From the NCBI GenBank assembly GCA_030445875.1, contig JASUSX010000064.1, positions 1 to 9,262 of the forward strand: a DNA stretch of 9,262 nucleotides. The letters run 5' to 3'. Positions 1-7,218 of the stretch are shown in pieces. Source of the DNA: Clostridia bacterium. Its GTDB lineage: Bacteria; Bacillota; DSM-521; Neomoorellales; Neomoorellaceae. The translations under genes were made by a program, and so were the position numbers. Below the pieces are notes generated by a model. The model saw only the letters and a program-made list of their open reading frames with translations, did no database searches and was not told the DNA's origin. Position 1 is the stretch's first letter. Every line of letters starts with the position of its first letter.

Positions 1-261
1 ATCCGGGCCAGCAACCTGTTTAACGTTAATTACCTGGCGGCCGCGGTGGTCTCCCTGGCCCTGTTTATTATCACCCTGCTATTTACCGGCCGGATGACCT
101 GGACAACCAGTCCGGGCCAGGCCCCAACCAGCAACGTGGGCGCCATTGCCGACGCTTTCCTGGGCCGCTTTGCTATCCCCTTCGAGGTAGCGGCCGTACT
201 CCTGCTGGTGGCTATGGTAGGGGCCATTCTCCTGGCGAGGGGAGGGAGACAGGACCAGTGA
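1..261 (+). CDS. nuoJ: NADH-quinone oxidoreductase subunit J, C-terminal part
   Basis: This is the 3' end of the complex I membrane subunit NuoJ; the reading frame is open from base 1 and ends at TGA 259-261, leaving 86 visible residues. Two hydrophobic segments are seen, at about visible residues 11-29 and 60-79. The last one contains [16 protein letters not shown], matching the well-conserved final helix of NuoJ. NuoJ sits in the membrane arm between the quinone-site subunit NuoH and NuoK and takes part in coupling quinone reduction to the proton channels. The short polar GGRQDQ tail is usual. Its stop codon overlaps the nuoK GTG start (GTGA), so the two are probably translationally coupled. 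The start and N-terminal helices lie outside the window. Identification rests on this motif plus the gene order J-K-L-M-N. Confidence 0.93.
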   Translation: MRASNLFNVNYLAAAVVSLALFIITLLFTGRMTWTTSPGQAPTSNVGAIADAFLGRFAIPFEVAAVLLLVAMVGAILLARGGRQDQ

Positions 262-566
262 TTACCTTAAACCATTACCTGGCCCTGGGGGGCCTGCTCT
301 TCTGTATCGGCCTCTTTGGCGCCCTGGCCAAGAAAAATGCTATCGGGGTGTTAATGGGCATCGAGCTTATGCTTAACGCGGTCAATATTAACCTGGTGGC
401 CTTTAACCATTACCTGGAGCCGGCCCGGGTAGTAGGGCAGGTCTTCGCCATTTTTGTCATTGTGGTGGCCGCGGCCGAAGTGGCCGTCGGCCTGGCCCTG
501 GTCTTAAATATCTACCGCCGGCGCCTGGACAGCAACGTGGACGACCTGAACTGGCTGCGCTGGTAA
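258..566 (+). CDS. nuoK: NADH-quinone oxidoreductase subunit K
   Basis: Complete 102-residue complex I membrane subunit, close to the usual length of about 100. It starts with GTG at 258, overlapping the nuoJ stop, behind a purine-rich GGAGGGAG stretch (241-248). Three transmembrane helices are visible at about residues 5-24, 28-48 and 60-83. The two buried glutamates that are essential in E. coli NuoK (E36 and E72) correspond here to E36 in GIELMLN and E74 in [11 protein letters not shown], so the half-channel looks intact. The C-terminus [12 protein letters not shown] resembles the basic, then acidic tail of the family (homologous to MnhC/MrpC). It is followed after a 27-base gap by nuoL. 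Nothing is missing or unusual. Confidence 0.97.
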   Translation: MITLNHYLALGGLLFCIGLFGALAKKNAIGVLMGIELMLNAVNINLVAFNHYLEPARVVGQVFAIFVIVVAAAEVAVGLALVLNIYRRRLDSNVDDLNWLRW

Positions 567-593
567 TTCGTCAATAAGGCAGGTGATAATCCC

Positions 594-2468
594 GTGATTA
601 AATATGCCTGGTTGATACCGGTTTTTCCGGCCCTGGCCTTTCCCCTCATCGTCTTCGTGACGCGGAAAGTGCGCCTTTTAAGTGCCCTGGTGGCTATTGC
701 CGCTATAGGCGCCAGCTTTGTTATGGCCACCGGGGTATTGGGGGAAGTCCTTCTGACCGGTGTAACTATGGATAAACCGGTGGAATATGCAACTACCTGG
801 TTGGGTATCCCGGGACTCTTAAAGATTGAAGCCGGGGTCCTGGTAGACCCCCTTACCGCCGTTATGCTCCTGGTGGTTACCCTGGTGGCCCTGCTGGTAG
901 AGATCTATTCCGTGGGTTATATGCATGGTGACCCGGGTTTTGCCACCTTCTTTGGCTACCTCTCCCTCTTCAGTGCCTCTATGCTGGGCCTGGTGGTGGC
1001 CAACAATTACTTTATGATCTTTTTCTTCTGGGAACTGGTAGGCCTTTGCTCGTACCTGCTCATCGGTTTTTATTATCACAAATCCTCAGCGGCCCGGGCG
1101 GGCTTGAAGGCCTTTGTTACTAACCGGGTGGCCGATTTCGGCTTTATGCTGGGCTTTTTCTTCCTCTTTGCTGCCTTTGGTACCTTTAATTTCCGGGAAC
1201 TGGCTGCAGCCATTCCCAGCTACCAGAACACGGCCTTCCTGACCCTGGCGGCAGTTCTGGTCTTTATCGGCCCCATCGGTAAATCGGCCCAATTCCCCCT
1301 GCATGTCTGGTTACCCGATGCCATGGAAGGCCCCACCCCGGTTAGCGCCCTGATCCACGCCGCAACCATGGTGGCGGCCGGCGTCTATTTGCTGGCGCGG
1401 GCCTTTGTCCTGTTTGCCAGCCTGCCCGGAGTGATGCTGGTTATAGCCTATGTGGGCGGCTTTACGGCTTTGTTTGCGGCTACCATCGCCGTCACCCAGC
1501 GGGACATCAAACGGATCCTGGCCTACTCCACCGTGAGCCAGCTCGGCTACATGGTCATGGCCATGGGGGTAGGCAGCATGACAGCTGGTATGTTTCACCT
1601 TATGACCCACGCCTTCTTCAAAGCCCTGCTCTTCCTGGGTGCCGGCAGCGTCATCCATGCCCTGGAGGAACAGGATATTTTCCGCATGGGTGGCCTGTAC
1701 AAGGATATGAAGGTCACCGCCAGTACCTTTATCATTGCGGCCCTGTCCCTGGCGGGCCTGCCGCCCCTGGCCGGGTTCTGGAGCAAGGATGAGATCCTGG
1801 CCGCAGCCTTCGGTAATGGTTTTACCGGCCTTTATATCCTGGGTACCCTGGTCGCTTTCTTAACCGCCTTTTATATGTTCCGGCTGATCTTCGTGGCCTT
1901 CTTTGGCGACCGCCGGGCCGGCCTCCACGCCCACGAATCGCCCCTGACCATGACCGGGCCCCTGCTCGTTTTAGCTGCTTTATCGGTAGTTGCCGGTTTT
2001 GTAGGGGCACCCTTTGTCAGTCACGGTTTCAGTACCTTTGTTTATTATGGCGAACCCCACCACGTCGCCCCCAACTATGGGGTCATGTTCCTGTCCGTAG
2101 CTGTCGCCCTGGCGGGGATTGGCCTGGCCTGGCTACTCTACGGCCGTCCCAGCGATGTGCCGGAGAAGCTGGCCCAGCGCTACCGCAGCATCTACACCCT
2201 GTTGGTGAACAAGTATTATATTGATGAGTTCTATCAATGGCTTTTCCGCCGCGTGGCCCTGGGACTGGCAGAGGCTTTCAACTGGAACGATCGCCATGTT
2301 GTTGATGGCGTTTTTGATGGGGTGGGCGATGTCACCCGGATTTCTGGCCAGAAGCTACGCCTGCTACAGACAGGTAACCTGCAGACTTACGCTCTGGTTA
2401 TTTTCACGGCGGTAGTGATCCTGGCCCTGTGGATGGCGGCGCCGGTGTTAGGAGGGGTGGTCCAGTGA
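594..2468 (+). CDS. nuoL: NADH-quinone oxidoreductase subunit L (antiporter-like)
   Basis: Complete 624-residue distal pumping subunit of complex I (E. coli NuoL is 613). GTG 594 is chosen as start because AGGTGAT (581-587) precedes it at 7 bases. The protein is almost entirely hydrophobic, consistent with about 16 helices. The proton-path residues are present: E147 in FFFWELVGLCSYL (E. coli E144), K230 in GKSAQFPLHVWLPDAM (E. coli K229), the EGPTPVSALIHAATMVAAG signature at about 245-263, and K398 in GFWSKDEIL (E. coli K399). The C-terminal quarter contains NKYYIDEFY and the LLQTGNLQTYAL motif, marking the long lateral helix and last transmembrane helix that brace the membrane arm. Its TGA overlaps the GTG start of nuoM. 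The gene appears intact and functional. Confidence 0.98.
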   Translation: MIKYAWLIPVFPALAFPLIVFVTRKVRLLSALVAIAAIGASFVMATGVLGEVLLTGVTMDKPVEYATTWLGIPGLLKIEAGVLVDPLTAVMLLVVTLVALLVEIYSVGYMHGDPGFATFFGYLSLFSASMLGLVVANNYFMIFFFWELVGLCSYLLIGFYYHKSSAARAGLKAFVTNRVADFGFMLGFFFLFAAFGTFNFRELAAAIPSYQNTAFLTLAAVLVFIGPIGKSAQFPLHVWLPDAMEGPTPVSALIHAATMVAAGVYLLARAFVLFASLPGVMLVIAYVGGFTALFAATIAVTQRDIKRILAYSTVSQLGYMVMAMGVGSMTAGMFHLMTHAFFKALLFLGAGSVIHALEEQDIFRMGGLYKDMKVTASTFIIAALSLAGLPPLAGFWSKDEILAAAFGNGFTGLYILGTLVAFLTAFYMFRLIFVAFFGDRRAGLHAHESPLTMTGPLLVLAALSVVAGFVGAPFVSHGFSTFVYYGEPHHVAPNYGVMFLSVAVALAGIGLAWLLYGRPSDVPEKLAQRYRSIYTLLVNKYYIDEFYQWLFRRVALGLAEAFNWNDRHVVDGVFDGVGDVTRISGQKLRLLQTGNLQTYALVIFTAVVILALWMAAPVLGGVVQ

Positions 2469-3994
2469 GTTTTCCGATTTTGACGGCCATTATGCTGGCC
2501 CCGGTGGTGGGGTTGCTCCTGATCCTGGTCATACCGGAAAGGGAACAGTTGACGATAAAGATCACAGCGGCCGCGGCCACCTCCGTTTCCCTGGTGCTGG
2601 CCATCCTGGCCTACGTGCTCTACAACAAAGGCCAGGGGGGCTTGCAATTCCTCCAGGATATACCCTGGGTCCCGGCCTTCGGCATTAATTACTCCGTTGG
2701 TGTCGACGGCATGAGCCTGCCCCTGGTACTTTTAACGGCCATTGTGATCTTTACGGGCGTTTTTGCCTCCTGGGATATGACCAAACGGGTCAAGGAATTC
2801 TTCATCTTCCTGTTAATGCTGGTCACCGGCGTCTTTGGCGTCTTTATCAGCCGCGACCTCTTTTTCTTCTACCTCTTCTTCGAGGTGGCGGTGATCCCCA
2901 TGTACCTGTTGATTGGCATCTGGGGCAGTACCCGTAAGGAGTACGCGGCCATGAAGTTGACCCTCTACCTTCTGGTGGGCAGCGCCTTTGCCCTGATCGG
3001 CATAATCGCCACCTTTCTTTACGCGGCCCAGCACCTGGGTCAAGCTACCTTTGACATCCAGACCCTGGCTACGGTTAAGTATGACCTGGGCTTCCAAAAA
3101 ATGGCCTTCTTCCTGATGTTGATCGGCTTTGGCGTCCTGGTGCCCATCTGGCCCTTGCACCTGTGGTCGCCTGACGGCCATGTGGCGGCACCCACGGCCG
3201 TCAGTATGCTTCACGCCGGGGTCTTAATGAAACTGGGGGCCTATGGCCTGATCCGGGCCGGGGTGTTCCTCTTTCCGGAAGGGGCTAGATACTGGGCTCC
3301 TCTCATTGCCGTGCTGTGCATAGTTAATGTTGTTTATGGCGCCATGATTGCCATGGTCCAGAAAGACCTGAAGTTCGTGATCGGCTACAGCAGTGTCAGC
3401 CACATGGGCTACGTTCTGTTGGGCATAGCCGCCCTTAATACCTTGAGCCTGAATGGCGCTGTAGCCCAGATGTTCGCCCACGGTATTATGACGGCCCTCT
3501 TTTTCGCCCTGGTGGGTAACGTCTACCATAAGGCCCACACCAGGGAGATTGCCCGCTTCGGCGGGCTGGCCCACCAGATGCCGCGGGTGGCAGCCGGCTT
3601 CCTTATTGGCGGCCTGGCCTCCCTGGGACTGCCGGGGCTCAATAACTATGTGGCTGAATTCCTCATTTTTATGGGCTCCTTTACCAGGGACCAGGCTTTA
3701 CTGGGAGGCCTGCTATCCTTCCGGATCCTTTCTATTCTAGCCATATCGGGTATTGTCATCACCGCCACCTATATTTTGCGGGTAGTCAAGAATACCTTCT
3801 TTGGCCCCCGTAAACCCGAGTGGGACCACCTGGAGGACGCCCACGGGGTGGAGATGGTGCCGGTTGTAGTCCTGATCGCCACCCTCCTCCTGTTCGGCCT
3901 GCTGCCCTCCCTGCAGATTGACGTCATTAACAGCGGTATAACCCCGATCGTAGCCAAGATAGAGGCTGCGAAGGCGATAGGGGGTATCTTCTAA
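2465..3994 (+). CDS. nuoM: NADH-quinone oxidoreductase subunit M (antiporter-like)
   Basis: Complete 509-residue complex I pumping subunit (E. coli NuoM is 509). The frame is open from an upstream ATG at 2429, but GTG 2465 is preferred: it has AGGAGGGG (2450-2457) at 7 bases, overlaps the nuoL TGA as GTGA, and gives a normal NuoM N-terminus. About 14 helices are expected. The conserved channel glutamate is E140 in FFEVAVIPMY (E. coli E144), and the family segment PLHLWSPDGHVAAPTAVS and the lysine of AGVLMKLGAYG are present. However, the segment FGVLVPIWPLHLW carries Leu225 (codon CTG 3137-3139) where E. coli has K234 in FAVKMPVVPLHGW. A histidine in SMLHAG recalls NuoL rather than E. coli NuoM. 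Whether this is a lineage-wide variant cannot be judged here. The reading frame is otherwise intact; nuoN follows directly. Confidence 0.97.
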   Translation: MSFPILTAIMLAPVVGLLLILVIPEREQLTIKITAAAATSVSLVLAILAYVLYNKGQGGLQFLQDIPWVPAFGINYSVGVDGMSLPLVLLTAIVIFTGVFASWDMTKRVKEFFIFLLMLVTGVFGVFISRDLFFFYLFFEVAVIPMYLLIGIWGSTRKEYAAMKLTLYLLVGSAFALIGIIATFLYAAQHLGQATFDIQTLATVKYDLGFQKMAFFLMLIGFGVLVPIWPLHLWSPDGHVAAPTAVSMLHAGVLMKLGAYGLIRAGVFLFPEGARYWAPLIAVLCIVNVVYGAMIAMVQKDLKFVIGYSSVSHMGYVLLGIAALNTLSLNGAVAQMFAHGIMTALFFALVGNVYHKAHTREIARFGGLAHQMPRVAAGFLIGGLASLGLPGLNNYVAEFLIFMGSFTRDQALLGGLLSFRILSILAISGIVITATYILRVVKNTFFGPRKPEWDHLEDAHGVEMVPVVVLIATLLLFGLLPSLQIDVINSGITPIVAKIEAAKAIGGIF

Positions 3995-5425
3995 ATGGCA
4001 GCTCTCTCTCTCTTAACGATAGAAATACTGACGGCAGTGCTGGGATTAGCCCTGCTGGCCATCGGCCTCCTGGTTCCCAGGACCGACCGGCGGGGGATAG
4101 GCTATGTAGCTACCGCCGGCCTGGCAGGCTTGTTGATAGTGGCCTTCGGTATGCGGGACGTCAGCGGTGTCGTCCTGGGGGGTTATGTAATTGACCCCTT
4201 CGGCACCTATTTTAAGATCCTGTTCCTGGCTGCGGCGATCCTGACCGCCGTTTGCTCCTTCGATTATGTCGAAAGGATGGGCTTGAACCAGGGTGAGTAT
4301 TACGCCCTCCTGGTGCTGGCTACCCTGGGGATGATGATCCTGGCTTCAGCGGGTGAGCTGATCAGCCTCTACCTAGGCCTGGAGCTGATGACCATTACCT
4401 TCTGTATCCTGGTAGCCTTTCACCTTAGCGATGCCCGGTCGGCCGAGGCTGGTCTGAAGTATATCCTCCTCGGGGCCATGTCGTCGGCCATCCTGCTCTA
4501 CGGCTTGAGCCTGGCCTATGGTGCCAGCGGAAGTACCGTTATCAAGCAAATTGGCCAGGTGGTGGCCGCCAGTGGGGCCAGCCCGGCCCTTATCCTGGGC
4601 ACCATTTTTCTCCTGGCCGGTTTTGCGTTTAAGGTGACAGCCGTTCCCTTTCACATGTGGTCCCCTGATGTCTATGAAGGGGCGCCCACGCCAGTGACCG
4701 GTTTTCTGTCCGTGGCTTCCAAGGCCGCCGGTTTTGCTGCCCTGGTACGGGTCTTTTTCGGCGCCCTGCCTGACCTGCACAGCTTCTGGGTGCAGCTTTT
4801 TATGGCCCTGGCGATCCTGACCATGGTCTTAGGGAACCTGGTGGCTATTCCCCAGACCAACATAAAGCGCTTGCTAGCTTACTCCAGCATATCCCAGGCC
4901 GGCTACCTGCTGCTGGGTGTAGTTTCCTACTCTGTCTTAGGTATTGGGGCTATAATGTACTATGCCATGCTTTATGTCTTTGGCAATATGGGGGCTTTTA
5001 TGGCCGCCACCGCTTTCTATAACAATGAGGGCAGCGATGAGATCAAGGATTACGCCGGCCTGGCCCGACGCTCGCCCCTGGTAGCAGCAGTGATGCTGTT
5101 TTCCATGTTGTCCCTGGCGGGCATCCCCCCCATGGCCGGGTTTGTCGGTAAATTTTACCTGTTCACGGCCATTATCTCCCGGGGCTATATCTGGCTGGCT
5201 ATCCTCGCCATCCTGATGAGCATGGTCTCAGTCTACTACTACCTGATGGTAGCCCGTGCCATGTACCTGGGTAACCCACCGGCGGGGAGCCAGCCGGTAC
5301 GGGTCGCCCCCGGCCTTCAGGTAGCCATGGTGGTCTCCCTGCTGGTCCTCTTCTTCCTGGGGATCTACCCGACCCCGCTGACCAATTACGCCCTGAATTC
5401 GGCCATGACCTTCTTCATGCCTTAA
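3995..5425 (+). CDS. nuoN: NADH-quinone oxidoreductase subunit N (antiporter-like)
   Basis: Complete 476-residue third antiporter-like subunit of complex I (E. coli NuoN is 485). ATG 3995 lies on the base after the nuoM TAA, with AGGGGG (3979-3984) 10 bases upstream inside nuoM. The channel residues are conserved: E130 in YLGLELMTITFC (E. coli E133), K213 in FAFKVTAVPFHMWSPD (E. coli K217) and K243 in SVASKAAGFAALV (E. coli K247). The segment VYEGAPTPVTGFLSVASK is the usual NuoN signature, and LAGIPPMAGFVGKFYLF at about residues 371-387 is the conserved later channel region. About 14 helices are expected. No electron-input gene follows, so this is the last complex I gene of the operon, as is common. 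No terminator is seen before the next gene, suggesting read-through into the YraN-like gene. Confidence 0.98.
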   Translation: MAALSLLTIEILTAVLGLALLAIGLLVPRTDRRGIGYVATAGLAGLLIVAFGMRDVSGVVLGGYVIDPFGTYFKILFLAAAILTAVCSFDYVERMGLNQGEYYALLVLATLGMMILASAGELISLYLGLELMTITFCILVAFHLSDARSAEAGLKYILLGAMSSAILLYGLSLAYGASGSTVIKQIGQVVAASGASPALILGTIFLLAGFAFKVTAVPFHMWSPDVYEGAPTPVTGFLSVASKAAGFAALVRVFFGALPDLHSFWVQLFMALAILTMVLGNLVAIPQTNIKRLLAYSSISQAGYLLLGVVSYSVLGIGAIMYYAMLYVFGNMGAFMAATAFYNNEGSDEIKDYAGLARRSPLVAAVMLFSMLSLAGIPPMAGFVGKFYLFTAIISRGYIWLAILAILMSMVSVYYYLMVARAMYLGNPPAGSQPVRVAPGLQVAMVVSLLVLFFLGIYPTPLTNYALNSAMTFFMP

Positions 5426-5473
5426 ACTACCGGCCGACCCGGGTGTCCCCTGCAGGGCCGGGAAATCAGGATC
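5426..5473 (+). other. Short GC-rich nuoN-yraN spacer with nested inverted repeats
   Basis: The spacer contains CCGGCC (5430-5435) matching GGCCGG (5456-5461) and, nested inside, the 10-base palindrome CCCTGCAGGG (5448-5457). These cannot all pair at once. There is no following T-run, so an intrinsic terminator is unlikely. It may be a processing or pausing hairpin, or simply GC-rich spacer. Confidence 0.3.
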
Positions 5474-5480
5474 GAGGTGG
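5474..5480 (+). promoter_or_regulatory. Ribosome binding site that sets the YraN-like start
   Basis: GAGGTGG lies 7 bases before GTG 5488 and 13 bases before ATG 5494. This favours GTG 5488 over the upstream in-frame GTG 5443, which has no comparable purine tract and would add 15 residues with no family resemblance. Confidence 0.6.
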
Positions 5481-5487
5481 ACCAGGC

Positions 5488-5850
5488 GTGACTATGGTTC
5501 GGCGGCGGCGCGGCGCTAAAGGCGAGGCCGCCGCCGCTGCTTATTTAGCCCGGAAAGGCTACCGCATTTTAGAGCGCAATTACCGCTGCCCCCTGGGGGA
5601 GATAGACCTTATTGCTGTAGACGGCGGGGAAATTGTCTTCATCGAGGTGCGTACCCGCTCTTCCCACGCTTACGGTACGCCTCAGGAATCAGTAGACGGC
5701 CGCAAGCAGGTACGCCTGCGCCGCCTGGGGGCTTATTACCTGGCGGCCCGGGGACTGGCCGGGCGGGCCTGCCGCTTCGACGTGGTGGCGGTAATGCTGG
5801 ATAGCCAGGAGAGAGTGACGAGTATTGAGGTTATCAAGGGAGCATTTTAG
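5488..5850 (+). CDS. YraN-family (UPF0102) endonuclease-like protein
   Basis: A 120-residue protein of the YraN/UPF0102 family, which has a restriction-endonuclease-like (Holliday junction resolvase-like) fold; its biological role is not settled. Visible family features in order: GAKGEAAAAAYLARKGY (9-25), the RNYRCPLGEIDLIA core (about 30-43) with D40, the strand IVFIEVRTR (49-57) with the E-x-R form of the usual E-x-K nuclease motif, then K73 and RFDVVAV (96-102) near the C-terminus. Length is typical. The start at GTG 5488 is set by a good ribosome binding site; ATG 5494 is an alternative that would shorten it by two residues. It lies 62 bases after nuoN with no clear terminator between, and is followed by a strong hairpin, so it is probably the last cistron of the complex I transcript. 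No functional link to respiration is implied. Confidence 0.92.
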   Translation: MTMVRRRRGAKGEAAAAAYLARKGYRILERNYRCPLGEIDLIAVDGGEIVFIEVRTRSSHAYGTPQESVDGRKQVRLRRLGAYYLAARGLAGRACRFDVVAVMLDSQERVTSIEVIKGAF

Positions 5851-5858
5851 GAATAAAG

Positions 5859-5889
5859 AAAGCCAGGGTTTATTTCATTCCCTGGCTTT
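5859..5889. terminator. Bidirectional intrinsic terminator between convergent genes
   Basis: A perfect 10-bp stem, AAAGCCAGGG (5859-5868) with CCCTGGCTTT (5880-5889), encloses an 11-base AT-rich loop. On the plus strand it is followed by TTTTGCTTTG, on the minus strand by CTTTATTC, so either side has a moderately U-rich tail. It begins 8 bases after the YraN-like stop and lies 15 bases beyond the deacetylase-like stop, as expected for a shared terminator of convergent transcripts. Confidence 0.88.
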
Positions 5890-5904
5890 TGCTTTGCGAT
5901 TAAA

Positions 5905-7218
5905 TTATTTCTTTAGCAGGGTATCTTCCACCCGCTCCTGGAGGTAGATGCCGTCCGGGTAATCAGTGGTCCGGCTTCTTTCGAAGAGGGCGTGGCCCTC
6001 TTCCTGGCAGCGGGGGCAGGCGTCGCGGGGGATAAGGATGGCCAGGATATGCTGGCCGCGGTCAGTCCGGGAATCGATCCAGCTCAGCCCGCCGCAGTGG
6101 TCACATATTAACGTTGTTTCTTCCTGGGTTTCCATCAGCCCCTCGGTGTCGTAGTAGATACGGCGCCGGCGGCTGATTTCTTTTTTACCCCGGATATACT
6201 CTGCCCGCAGGGTATCCCGCTGTTCCCAGGCCTGGTAGGTTTCATCGCACAGGCGGGCGATATAATCGCTCACCCGCTGGGACTGGGCCACCTTCTCCGG
6301 GCTGTAGTCAGGCTCCCGAATACCGGAGTAGTCGACCCCGGCCAGGGCCAGGATAATGCCGACATTAACGTAGGGCAGGGCGCCTTCGATGGAGTAGCCG
6401 CCTTCCAGGACGGCAATATCCGGCTGCAGGCGGTCATTCAGACGGGCGTAGCCCTGGGCAGAAAAACGCATATTGGTGATGGGGTCAGTATAGTGGTTAT
6501 CCTGGCCGGCGGAATTGATAACTAGATCAGGCTTAAAATCGGCCAGAACCGGCAGGATAAAATGTTCCAGGGCGGAGAGGAAGCCTTCCTCACCCGTCTC
6601 CGGGGGCAGGGGCAGGTTAAGGTTATAACCAAAGGCATTGGGGCCACCGAATTCGTTCAGAAAACCGGTGCCCGGATAAAGGGTCCGGCCGTCCTGGTGC
6701 AGGGAGATGTACAGGCTATCTTTATCATGCCAGTAGATATCCTGGCTGCCGTCGCCGTGGTGACAGTCCGTATCGACAATGGCAATGCGTTTTGGGCCAT
6801 AGTGGCGGCGGATATACTCCAGCATAATGGCTTCCATATTAATATTACAGAACCCCCGCGCCCCGTGGACAATACGCATGGCATGATGGCCCGGCGGCCG
6901 GACAATGGCAAAGGCTTTGTCGACCTCGCCTTTGAGGACGGCTTCGGCGGCCACAATGGCACCTCCGGCAGCGATAAGGTGGGACTCGGTAACCCTGGCC
7001 CCAACCTCGGGGACACAGATGTGCACCCTTTCCACATCCTGGACCGCGGCCCGGCGGGCGCGGTACTCGCGGATGCCTTCGATGTCCAGGATGCCTTCTT
7101 CCAGGACCTGGTCCTGGGTATATAAGAGGCGTTCTTCCCGCTCCGGGTGGGTAGGATCGATGGCCCAGTCGAAGGCCGGGAAGAAGACCAGGCCCAGGCG
7201 ACAGGCAGCTTTATACAT
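5905..7218 (-). CDS. Histone deacetylase-family zinc amidohydrolase with C-terminal zinc-ribbon-like tail
   Basis: A 437-residue protein of the HDAC/acetylpolyamine amidohydrolase/AcuC superfamily, cytoplasmic enzymes that remove acyl groups from amines using zinc. The catalytic set looks complete: RPPGHHA (H111-H112, general base pair), DTDCHHGDG (D149-G157, with D151 and H153 as zinc ligands), SAGQD (D240, third zinc ligand) and LEGGY (Y275, transition-state tyrosine). After the domain (about 1-325) comes a charged linker and then C372-x-x-C375 and C401-x-x-C404, which look like a zinc ribbon. ATG 7218 is preferred because AAGGGGAGG precedes it by 9 bases and family-like sequence begins there; in-frame ATG 7242 and TTG 7263 lie inside the upstream gene. 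It overlaps that gene by 8 bases. The substrate is unknown; bacterial relatives act on acetylpolyamines, acetyl-lysine or other amides. Confidence 0.93.
   Translation of the reverse strand: MYKAACRLGLVFFPAFDWAIDPTHPEREERLLYTQDQVLEEGILDIEGIREYRARRAAVQDVERVHICVPEVGARVTESHLIAAGGAIVAAEAVLKGEVDKAFAIVRPPGHHAMRIVHGARGFCNINMEAIMLEYIRRHYGPKRIAIVDTDCHHGDGSQDIYWHDKDSLYISLHQDGRTLYPGTGFLNEFGGPNAFGYNLNLPLPPETGEEGFLSALEHFILPVLADFKPDLVINSAGQDNHYTDPITNMRFSAQGYARLNDRLQPDIAVLEGGYSIEGALPYVNVGIILALAGVDYSGIREPDYSPEKVAQSQRVSDYIARLCDETYQAWEQRDTLRAEYIRGKKEISRRRRIYYDTEGLMETQEETTLICDHCGGLSWIDSRTDRGQHILAILIPRDACPRCQEEGHALFERSRTTDYPDGIYLQERVEDTLLKK

Noticed and set aside
2429..2464. Upstream ATG as an alternative nuoM start
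   Set aside because: It would overlap nuoL by 40 bases and add 12 residues unlike NuoM; GTG 2465 has an excellent ribosome binding site and restores the expected length.
2813..3214. Minus-strand open frames opposite nuoM (also 3224-3574) and nuoN (4373-4780)
   Set aside because: Their translations are rich in His, Gln, Gly and Lys, as expected for the complement of hydrophobic membrane-protein codons. They are shadows of nuoM and nuoN.
1..5425. Many repeated CCTGG, CTGGCC and GGCC short words
   Set aside because: They follow from heavy use of CTG (Leu), GCC (Ala) and GGC (Gly) codons in membrane proteins, not from a true repeat family.
5430..5461. Possible terminator after nuoN
   Set aside because: The inverted repeats are GC-rich and overlapping, and no T-run follows, so intrinsic termination is not supported.
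6562..7125. Plus-strand open frame of 187 codons opposite the deacetylase-like gene
   Set aside because: It lies entirely antisense to a gene with full catalytic motifs, has no family resemblance, and reflects the lack of stops opposite GC-rich codons.
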